Origin: Nitrospirota bacterium
GTDB taxonomy: Bacteria; Nitrospirota; Leptospirillia; Leptospirillales; Leptospirillaceae
Direction: 5' to 3'
Length of the DNA: 19,982 nt
Assembly (NCBI GenBank): GCA_021828525.1
Contig: JAJZGM010000005.1
Coordinates: 1-19,982, forward strand
Shown: piece by piece, positions 13,927-19,982 of the stretch
Layout: each line of letters begins with the position of its first letter
How positions within the stretch are numbered: position 1 is the first letter of the stretch
Translations under genes and position numbers: made by a program
Notes under the pieces: model-generated
The model's database searches: none
The model's input: the letters and a program-made list of their open reading frames with translations, nothing else
Told to the model about the DNA's origin: nothing

Positions 13927-14655
13927 GTGGGTGAAACGGGAAAACGGCTTGCGGGTCTTCTGGCGGGGGCCCTCCTGATCACGGGGCTGGGAGGGTGCGC
14001 AAGTCTCAGCAACACCTTCCAGAAGTACAACCCCTTCACCAACATCCTTCCCAAGGACGAGCCGACCCACTCCTTCCGGACAAAGGTCTTCGGAACCTCG
14101 GCCCTTCTCGATGAGGCCTCCCGCTTCTACTTCAAGGGGGATTTCATCGAGGCCCGGGGCGAATACAAGCGTTTCCTGGAGCTTCATCCCACCCACCCTC
14201 TGGCGGCCTTTGCCCAGTACAGGATCGGGATGTGCGATTTCTACCAGATCGGGAAGGTCGACCGGGACCCGACCCCTACGGAAAAGGCCATGGCCGACTT
14301 CCAGAAGGTGATCGACGAGTTTCCCGATTCACCTTACGTGGAGAAGGCGGAGAAGAAGGTGGCCTACTGCCGGGAGAGAAAGGCCTCCCTTCATTTCTAC
14401 GTGGGCAATTTCTACTACCGGACAAAGTTCTTCAAGGCCGCAGCCTACCGGTTCCATTCGATCCTTCTCAAGTATCCCGATTCAAAGATCTATGCCCGGG
14501 CCCAGTTCTGGTACGCCAAGTCCCTTTTTCGGGAAAAGAGGCGGAAAAAGGCGGCCGCGGTCATGGAGACCATCGTCCGCCAGGGGAAGACCTCCCCTTA
14601 TGCCGGAAAGGCCCGGATCCTGCTCGACTACTGGAAGAGACGGGGATATATCTGA
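13927..14655 (+). CDS. bamD: BamD-type outer-membrane assembly lipoprotein
   Basis: The 242-residue lipoprotein has a signal peptide with lipobox LGGC (Cys24) and a tetratricopeptide-repeat fold. Repeat-like phrases include FYFKGDFIEARGEYKRFLEL, HPLAAFAQYRIGMCDFYQIG, MADFQKVIDEFPDSPYVEKA and KAAAYRFHSILLKYPDSK, as in BamD/YfiO. BamD is the essential partner of BamA in inserting beta-barrel proteins into the outer membrane, so this gene shows the cell has one. The GTG at 13927 is chosen for GGGAGG eight bases upstream and a normal signal peptide; starting at 13885 would add an Arg-rich leader. The stop shares a base with the next gene's ATG (TGATG), indicating coupling. Confidence 0.87.
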   Translation: MGETGKRLAGLLAGALLITGLGGCASLSNTFQKYNPFTNILPKDEPTHSFRTKVFGTSALLDEASRFYFKGDFIEARGEYKRFLELHPTHPLAAFAQYRIGMCDFYQIGKVDRDPTPTEKAMADFQKVIDEFPDSPYVEKAEKKVAYCRERKASLHFYVGNFYYRTKFFKAAAYRFHSILLKYPDSKIYARAQFWYAKSLFREKRRKKAAAVMETIVRQGKTSPYAGKARILLDYWKRRGYI

Positions 14656-15113
14656 TGGGATTCTTTCCCCTTTTTGCCGATCTTACAGGTGAGCCGGTCC
14701 TGGTGGTGGGGGGAGGCTCCGTGGCCCTCCGCAGGATCCCCCGACTTCTCGAGGAAGGGGCCCGGATCACCCTGATCTCTCCCGTGGCCCTTCCGGGGCT
14801 TAAAACCCTGGCGGAGCAAGGACGGATCCTCTGGATCCGGAGAGGCTACCTCGAGGGGGACGAGGCCTCCTTCCGTCTGGCCTTTGCCCTGACCGACGAC
14901 CCGGAGGTAAACGACCGGATCGCCTCCCGGACCGGAGGCCCCCTGACCAACGTGGCCACCAGGACGGCGGTCAGGCCCCTCACCGTTCCTGCCACCCGGA
15001 AGGGGGAGTCGGTGGTCCTGGCCGTGGCCTGCCGTCCCCCCGATCCGGAGCGTTCCCGAAAGCTCGCCGACCTGTGCCTTTCTGAGATCAGGAGGAGGGA
15101 CGCCCATGCGTGA
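14655..15113 (+). CDS. Precorrin-2 dehydrogenase-like protein (CysG N-domain / Met8p type), divergent
   Basis: The 152-residue protein opens like the siroheme synthase NAD domain: FPLFADLTGEPVLVVGGGSV with nucleotide-binding GGGSVALRR (19-27), then LLEEGARITLISP and FALTDDPEVNDRIA. In the family this domain oxidises precorrin-2 and, with a conserved Asp, can insert iron to give siroheme. Here the usual 'N-V-V-D' phrase reads NVAT (99-102), with Thr where Asp is expected. The later Ser/Gly-rich 'GG.SP' segment is replaced by ACRPPDPERS. It is also about 50 residues shorter than most. It may keep only dehydrogenase activity or have another role. The ATG overlaps the bamD stop, and the 3' end overlaps the next gene by eight bases. 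Confidence 0.7.
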   Translation: MGFFPLFADLTGEPVLVVGGGSVALRRIPRLLEEGARITLISPVALPGLKTLAEQGRILWIRRGYLEGDEASFRLAFALTDDPEVNDRIASRTGGPLTNVATRTAVRPLTVPATRKGESVVLAVACRPPDPERSRKLADLCLSEIRRRDAHA

Positions 15114-15378
15114 TCTCCTTTATCCTCTGGGACGGGCCCTCCAGCTTCTGGGTCTTGTCGTGACCTTCGTCGATGTCGTGCTCTTCTTTATCCAGAGCAT
15201 GACGATGATGTTTCTTCTCAAGCTTTTCCTTTTCGGCATCGCGGCCTTCTATTTCGGCTATTTCCTTTCGGGACTCGGAACGCCCCGTCCCCGACCGATC
15301 CAGCCGGAGAATCCCCGGACCGGAAAAAAGGGATCCCGGGGGCCGACCGGGCCCCCGGAGCCGGGTGACAAATCCTGA
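15106..15378 (+). CDS. Small membrane protein, two predicted helices
   Basis: The 90-residue protein has two hydrophobic segments (about 11-29 and 34-56) followed by a Pro/Arg/Gly-rich, probably cytoplasmic or disordered tail (57-90). I do not recognise a family. Its ATG lies eight bases inside the end of the precorrin-2 dehydrogenase-like gene, so translation is likely coupled to it. The overlap and codon use match the neighbours, which supports a real gene. Function is unknown. Confidence 0.65.
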   Translation: MRDLLYPLGRALQLLGLVVTFVDVVLFFIQSMTMMFLLKLFLFGIAAFYFGYFLSGLGTPRPRPIQPENPRTGKKGSRGPTGPPEPGDKS

Positions 15379-15395
15379 GTACAAAGGGAGGCCTC

Positions 15396-16493
15396 ATGGT
15401 CCTTCTCCGCCCTCGTTGCCTGTGGACCCTCCTTTCCCTTCTGGGAGGAATGGGAGCCCTCCTTTGCGCCCCTCCCGCCTTTTCCGAAGACCTCATCCTC
15501 TCCGGCTCCTCCATGCTCTATCCCGTGAACCAGGCCTGGGCCACCGGATACGAGCGGGAGCATCCGGGGGCGCGCCTCCGGGTCCATTCGCCGGGCTCGG
15601 GCGCCGGAATCACCGGCACTTTTGAGGGGAACGTCTCGATCGGGGCCTCGGACATCTTCCTCACCTCCCGTGAACTCGCAAAAAAGGGAGATATCGTCCT
15701 GCTTCCGGTGGCGCTCGAAGGTGTGGTGCCGGTGGTCAACCTTCCCGCCAAGGCCCGCCGATCCCCCTTGCGTCTCGACGGGCCCCTTCTGGCCCGCCTT
15801 CTTACGGGCCGGATCGCCTTTTGGGACGACCCCCGCATCGTCTTGGAGAATCCCGGCTTCTCCCTTCCTCACCTTCCGGTCCGGCCGGTCGTGCGCGCCG
15901 ATGCCTCGGGGACGTCCTTTCTCCTGACCGACTATCTGGCCCATTCCTGCCGGTGGTGGAGAGACAATGTGGGCCGCGAACCCATTCCGGAATGGCCACG
16001 GAACACGAATGCCCAGGCCGTTCCCGGATCCCGGGCTATTGTAGCCGCGGTCCGGGCCCAGGAGGGAGCGATCGGCTACGTGGGGCTGGGATGGCTCAAA
16101 CGGTCGGGACTCATGGCTGTGGCCCTCAAAAATGATGCCGGCCGGTATGTGGTGGCCTCGCCCCGGTCGATCGAAAGCGCGGTTGCGGGAATGGGGTCCC
16201 GGATCCCCTTTCCGGAGGGATACAACCGCTCCCTTGTCGGCGGAGGCTCCCATCCCGGGGCCTGGCCAGTGACCGGAGTGGAGTTCTGGATGGTGAGCCC
16301 CGACCTTCCCGAGCCGACGATGGCCGAAGTCCGTCGCCTGGTTCTTTGGGTCCTGACGGAGGGGCAGGCCCCGGGCTATACCACCTCCCGCGGCTTTGGC
16401 CCGCTCTCGGGCCTCCCGGGCCGACCGCTTTTGATCCGGAAACTCAGGGAGGTCCTTCCCGGGAATTCCTTCCGTCCGACGACCGGAGGGTAG
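15396..16493 (+). CDS. pstS: PstS-like phosphate-binding periplasmic protein
   Basis: The 365-residue protein has a Sec signal peptide (about 1-30, ending PPAFS) and a PstS-type binding fold. Key segments are LILSGSSMLYPVNQAW near the mature start, SPGSGAGITGTFEG, IGASDIFLTSRELAKKGDIV, RADASGTSFLLTDYL and AIVAAVRAQEGAIGYVGLGW. These are the phosphate-contact loops of the family. It should capture phosphate in the periplasm for an ABC importer, but no pstC, pstA or pstB lies nearby, so the transporter must be elsewhere or the protein acts otherwise (sensor or surface binding). AAAGGGAGG five bases before the ATG fixes the start. The permease gene begins six bases after the stop. Confidence 0.83.
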   Translation: MVLLRPRCLWTLLSLLGGMGALLCAPPAFSEDLILSGSSMLYPVNQAWATGYEREHPGARLRVHSPGSGAGITGTFEGNVSIGASDIFLTSRELAKKGDIVLLPVALEGVVPVVNLPAKARRSPLRLDGPLLARLLTGRIAFWDDPRIVLENPGFSLPHLPVRPVVRADASGTSFLLTDYLAHSCRWWRDNVGREPIPEWPRNTNAQAVPGSRAIVAAVRAQEGAIGYVGLGWLKRSGLMAVALKNDAGRYVVASPRSIESAVAGMGSRIPFPEGYNRSLVGGGSHPGAWPVTGVEFWMVSPDLPEPTMAEVRRLVLWVLTEGQAPGYTTSRGFGPLSGLPGRPLLIRKLREVLPGNSFRPTTGG

Positions 16494-16499
16494 TCCCTC

Positions 16500-18107
16500 T
16501 TGGCCTCCGGAACCCTTCGCCGCGAGGGAGGGCCGCTCGGCCTTCTCTATGCCAGCCTCGGCGCCGTCATCGGCTCCGGATGGCTTTTCGGTCCTTTGAA
16601 CGCTGCCCGGGAAGCCGGACCCCTTTCTCTTGGCTCATGGACGATCGGAGCCCTCTCCATTCTCCTTCTGGGACTGGTCTACGCTGAACTGGGGCCCCTC
16701 GTTCCCCGGAGCGGGGCCATCATCCACATGAGCCACATCGGGAATGGTCCCCTCCTGGGAAAGCTCTGGAGCTGGATCCTCTTTTTCTCCTACGTCTCCG
16801 TCCCTCCCGTCGAGGTGATGGCGATCCTGGCCTACGCCAACAACTACCTTCCGGGCTTCGTGGATCCTGTCTCGGGGCTTCTGACCCTCCGGGGAACCGG
16901 GATCGCCATTCTGCTCCTGGGGGCGATCACGGCCCTGAACTTTCTGGTGATCCGGCTCGTCCTCATGATCAACAGCGCCGCCACCTTGTGGAAGCTCGTC
17001 ATTCCCTTCGCCACCATTGCCCTCCTTCTCCTCCTCTCCTTCCATCCTGAAAACCTCTCCGTCGGAATTCCCAGGGAGGGTCTCGAAGGGATGTTCGTGG
17101 CGGTGGGGAACGCCGGAGTCATCTTCAGCTTCTTCGGGTTCAGGCAGGCGGTCGACCTGGCGGGAGAGACAAAGGATCCGGGGCGGAACATTCCCTTTGC
17201 CGTTATCGGCTCCGTCCTGGTGGGCAGTCTCCTTTACATGGGGCTTGAGGCGGCCTTTCTCCTCTCCGTCGATCCGGGAGCCCTTGCGAAGAAGGGTTGG
17301 AGGGGGCTCAGCTTCCCGGGGGTCACCGGTCCCTTCGCGGCCCTGGCCGTCTCCCTGGGAGCCCTCTGGTGGGGAATGGTTCTCTATGCCGACGCCCTGG
17401 TCTCGCCGGCCGGAACCGCCTTCATCTACCTGACCTCGGCCGCCCGCATCGCCATGGCCCAGGGGGAGACGGGAAGCGCACCCCGTCTCCTGTCCCGGAT
17501 CAACCGACAGGGAGTTCCCTGGGCCGGGCTTCTCCTGGCCTGGATCCTGGGATCCCTGTTCTTCTTCCCCTTTCCTTCGTGGCACCGCCTCGTGGCCTAC
17601 ATCTCCTCTGTCACCGTCCTGTCCTACTGCCTGGGTCCGGTCATCCTTCTCCAGCTCAGGCAGGCGATGCCGGACCTTCCGCGCCCCTTCCGTCTCTGGA
17701 AGGCTGACATCCTGGCTCCCCTTTCCTTCGTGGTCTCGAACTGGATCGTCTTCTGGTCCGGCCTCGCCACCCTCAGATTCACCCTCTTCGCCCTCCTTCT
17801 CGTCCTTCTGGGGACCCTCTTCGGGCGGCTTCTCTCCGGAAGGAAAAAAGGTGCCTCCCTGAGGGAGGAATGGGGACTCTCCCACAGCTGGTGGGTCCTC
17901 CCCTATTTCGGGGGAATGTGGATCCTGTCGGAGCTCGGGCCACGGAGTCTGGGAGGCCGGGGAGTCCTGTCCTTCTTTGCCGACATGGGATTGGTGGCGC
18001 TCCTTTCCCTCCTGGTGCTCCGGCTGGCCCTCCGGGCCACCGTTCCCGACTCGGAGATCGTCCGCTACATGCGGGAGCTTTCGGAGGGGCCGCCCTCCGG
18101 TCCCTGA
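16500..18107 (+). CDS. APC-superfamily amino acid permease
   Basis: The 535-residue inner-membrane transporter has about 12 hydrophobic helices. The first carries the substrate-site motif GAVIGSGWLFGP (21-32) and is followed by AELGPLVPRSGAI, both typical of the amino acid/polyamine/organocation superfamily. 'GSGWLFG' in helix 1 recalls the aspartate-proton symporter (YveA/AspP) branch, but specificity cannot be fixed from sequence. The TTG at 16500 is preceded by GGAGGG about ten bases upstream. No ATG precedes helix 1, so the TTG is preferred. The gene is spaced six bases from the PstS-like gene and is probably co-transcribed with it. Confidence 0.85.
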   Translation: MASGTLRREGGPLGLLYASLGAVIGSGWLFGPLNAAREAGPLSLGSWTIGALSILLLGLVYAELGPLVPRSGAIIHMSHIGNGPLLGKLWSWILFFSYVSVPPVEVMAILAYANNYLPGFVDPVSGLLTLRGTGIAILLLGAITALNFLVIRLVLMINSAATLWKLVIPFATIALLLLLSFHPENLSVGIPREGLEGMFVAVGNAGVIFSFFGFRQAVDLAGETKDPGRNIPFAVIGSVLVGSLLYMGLEAAFLLSVDPGALAKKGWRGLSFPGVTGPFAALAVSLGALWWGMVLYADALVSPAGTAFIYLTSAARIAMAQGETGSAPRLLSRINRQGVPWAGLLLAWILGSLFFFPFPSWHRLVAYISSVTVLSYCLGPVILLQLRQAMPDLPRPFRLWKADILAPLSFVVSNWIVFWSGLATLRFTLFALLLVLLGTLFGRLLSGRKKGASLREEWGLSHSWWVLPYFGGMWILSELGPRSLGGRGVLSFFADMGLVALLSLLVLRLALRATVPDSEIVRYMRELSEGPPSGP

Positions 18108-18278
18108 ACCCCCTCCGCCCTCCCGAAGGACAAGGCCCAAGTCCCCGACAGGACCCTACCTTATGCCTCACCCAAGTCGCTTTCCCCGGGAGGCGATCTC
18201 CGATTGGTTGACAGAATCCGGAAGCTTTGCCACGCTTCCGGAAAGACACGAATCGTGCTTCTTCCAGAGGAGGCTCCT
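18108..18278 (+). promoter_or_regulatory. Upstream region of the glucoamylase gene with two inverted repeats
   Basis: The 171-base gap holds TTGACA (18208-18213), a perfect 9-bp inverted repeat TCCGGAAGC / GCTTCCGGA with an 8-base spacer (18217-18242), and a 5-1-5 palindrome CACGA-A-TCGTG (18247-18257). These are followed by AGAGGAGG (18266-18273), the ribosome site. TTGACA is a perfect -35 box, but I see no good -10 at 16-18 bases, where the inverted repeat lies. The repeats could be an operator, an mRNA stem near the ribosome site, or a terminator of the permease transcript (no T-run follows). Confidence 0.45.
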
Positions 18279-19982
18279 ATGAATTCTGGAAACAGGGGAG
18301 GGGAGGCCTTCGGCCATCCGGGGGCGCCTCCCCGCTGGACATCAAGCCGCAAGGACGGAATCGGAACGGCCTACAATACGGCCTCAAACCTCTGGTACAC
18401 CCTCTCCCACGGGATCGTGAACGAGGTCTACTATCCGACGGTGGACCGCCCCCAGATCCGGGACCTGGAATTTCTTGTCACTGACGGAACCTTCGTTCAT
18501 GAGGAGCGCCGGAGCCTTCGCCACGATCTTTCCTTTTTCGGAGAGACCGAGGCTCCGGGCTACCGGCTCGTCTCCTCCGACCCCGAAGGGAGATACCGAA
18601 TCGTCAAGGAGGTGATGGGGGACCCCCATCTGCCCTGCCTCCTGATTCGCGTCCGGCTTGAGGCCGATCCGGCCCTGGCCGACCTTCTCCGGCTCTTCGT
18701 CGTGGTCGAGCCCCATCTCGACGTGGGGGGGGCCGGCAACACGCTGTGCCGCTTCTCCCATGCCGGAAAGACCGGACTTCTGGGCTGGAAGAACGGCGTC
18801 TACATGGCCCTGGGGGCGAGCATTCCCTTCCGGCACCTCTCCTGCGGGTTCGTGGGGGAAAGCGACGGGGTCACCGACCTTCTCCGCCACCGGACCCTTC
18901 GCTGGGAGTTCGACCAGGCCACCGACGGAAATGTGGCGGGAGTGGGGGAGCTGGCGGTGGACGGCTCCCAGGAGTTCACGGTCGGCCTCTCCTTCGGAAC
19001 GGGACAGCACGGGGCCCTGACCACCCTTTTTCAGTCCCTGGGAATCCACTACATCGAACAGAAGGGGCGCTTCCTCGAGCAGTGGAGCCGGGCCACGGAC
19101 AAGATCCTTCCCCTGGGGGTCCACGGAGGAGACGGGGGACGGCTCTACCGGATCAGCCACAACATTCTCCGCTCCCATGAGGACAAGCTTTATCCCGGGG
19201 CGATCATCGCCTCCCAGAGCATTCCGTGGGGCGACTTCCACGACGACCAGGCGGGTCTGGGAGGATACCACCTCGTCTGGACCCGGGACCTCTGCCACAG
19301 CGCCCTGGGCCTCCTGGCCTGCGGCGATGCCGAAAGCCCCTACCGGGCCCTGGTCTATCTTGCGGCCAGCCAGCTTCCCGACGGGGGATTCCACCAGAAC
19401 TTCTGGGTGGACGGATCCCCCTACTGGACGGGAATCCAGCTCGACGGGGTGGCCCATCCGGTCATCCTGGCCTGGAGGCTCTTCCGGGAGAACGGCCTCA
19501 AGGCCTTCGATCCCTACCCCCTGGTCCTCTCGGCCGCCTCCTACCTCGTGCGCCATGGCCCCTCCACCCAGCAGGACCGGTGGGAGGAGGCCCGGGGCTA
19601 TTCTCCCTCGACCTTTGCGGCGATGATTGCGGCCCTGGTCTGTGCCGGCCTCTGGGCCCAGAACCGGGGAGACCAGGCGGAGGGCCAGTTTTTCCTCGAT
19701 TATGCGGACTTTCTCGAGAGCCGTCTCGACAGCTGGACGACCACCCGGTCAGGGTCGCTCGTGCCGGGGATCTCCCGCCACTACGTCCGGATCCTCCCCA
19801 CGGTGGCGGGGGATCCCTCTCCGGTGGAAGAGGTCGACCAGGCGTGGATCGAGCTCGCGAACCAGCCTCCGGGGCTCCCGTTCCGCTATCCGGCCCGGGA
19901 GATTGTCGACGGAGGGTTTCTGGATCTTGTCCGGTACGGGATCCGCCGGGCCGACGATCCCCTGGTGGTCGACTCGGTCAAG
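18279..19982 (+). CDS. Glucoamylase / glucodextranase-type glycoside hydrolase GH15, 3' end outside window
   Basis: The 568 visible codons run open to the right edge. Residues 20-280 form a beta-rich N-terminal domain like that of bacterial glucoamylases (opening GIGTAYNTASNLWYTLSHGI, then NEVYYPTVDRPQIRDLEFLV). Residues from about 285 are the (alpha/alpha)6 barrel: GGYHLVWTRDLCHSALGLLA (328-347), LPDGGFHQNFWVDGSPYW (366-383) and DRWEEARGYSPSTFAA (433-448), with the general acid at Glu436 or Glu437. The second catalytic Glu should lie beyond the window. The family removes glucose from starch, glycogen or dextrin ends. No signal peptide is visible, suggesting intracellular glycogen use. The ATG at 18279 follows AGAGGAGG with five bases between. 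Confidence 0.88.
   Translation, partial: MNSGNRGGEAFGHPGAPPRWTSSRKDGIGTAYNTASNLWYTLSHGIVNEVYYPTVDRPQIRDLEFLVTDGTFVHEERRSLRHDLSFFGETEAPGYRLVSSDPEGRYRIVKEVMGDPHLPCLLIRVRLEADPALADLLRLFVVVEPHLDVGGAGNTLCRFSHAGKTGLLGWKNGVYMALGASIPFRHLSCGFVGESDGVTDLLRHRTLRWEFDQATDGNVAGVGELAVDGSQEFTVGLSFGTGQHGALTTLFQSLGIHYIEQKGRFLEQWSRATDKILPLGVHGGDGGRLYRISHNILRSHEDKLYPGAIIASQSIPWGDFHDDQAGLGGYHLVWTRDLCHSALGLLACGDAESPYRALVYLAASQLPDGGFHQNFWVDGSPYWTGIQLDGVAHPVILAWRLFRENGLKAFDPYPLVLSAASYLVRHGPSTQQDRWEEARGYSPSTFAAMIAALVCAGLWAQNRGDQAEGQFFLDYADFLESRLDSWTTTRSGSLVPGISRHYVRILPTVAGDPSPVEEVDQAWIELANQPPGLPFRYPAREIVDGGFLDLVRYGIRRADDPLVVDSVK

Noticed and set aside
16635..18140. 501-codon minus-strand frame opposite the permease gene
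   Set aside because: The Gly/Glu/Gln/Asp-rich low-complexity translation is the antisense image of hydrophobic Leu/Ser codons. The + strand permease explains the region.
18384..19556. 390-codon minus-strand frame opposite the glucoamylase gene
   Set aside because: The GH15 frame on the + strand has domain motifs throughout. The antisense frame has none.
1..19982. CRISPR arrays, insertion sequences or integrase genes
   Set aside because: No regularly spaced repeats, transposase motifs, terminal inverted repeats or recombinase sequences were seen on either strand. The only tandem array is the coding repeat at 1486-2235.

Overview
The window is chromosomal DNA from a GC-rich Gram-negative bacterium. 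A BamD-type outer-membrane assembly lipoprotein, a periplasmic AsmA-like protein and lipoprotein signal peptides indicate two membranes. My best guess is an acid-living Nitrospirota close to Leptospirillum. This is an inference from overall gene style plus a glutamic (eqolisin-type) peptidase, a family known for activity at very low pH. No rRNA, tRNA or single marker in the window proves it.

Region 1 (about 1-5700) looks accessory. It reads less GC-rich than the rest, especially over the first 2.7 kb. In order it holds a glutamic peptidase, a protein with five 51-residue tandem repeats fused to a papain-like (C70/AvrRpt2-type) cysteine peptidase, an unknown 208-residue protein, a TRL-type lipoprotein, a phospholipase C-like phosphoesterase and a small holin-like membrane protein. 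All lie on the + strand with short gaps. None of the three hydrolases shows a recognisable Sec signal peptide, although such enzymes normally act outside the cytoplasm.

Region 2 (about 5930-12030) is housekeeping and regulatory. A MarC-type membrane protein lies on the minus strand. It diverges from a tight + strand operon: a duplicated-DUF1844 protein, an AsmA-like protein, the sensor kinase NtrY and the sigma-54 activator NtrX. These genes overlap or touch, so NtrYX is probably co-expressed with the envelope gene before it.

Region 3 (12027-12846) is a scar. A 23-codon ORF overlaps the ntrX stop, followed by a decayed VapBC toxin-antitoxin pair with three frameshifts and two in-frame stops.

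Region 4 (12870-16493) has a FabH-type ketoacyl-ACP synthase on the minus strand. It diverges from bamD, a short precorrin-2 dehydrogenase-like protein that lacks the expected catalytic aspartate, a small membrane protein and a stand-alone PstS-like phosphate-binding protein.

Region 5 (16500-19982) has an APC-family amino acid permease and the start of a family GH15 glucoamylase that runs off the right edge. Most genes after 6.5 kb are separated by a few bases or overlap, and several use GTG or TTG starts.
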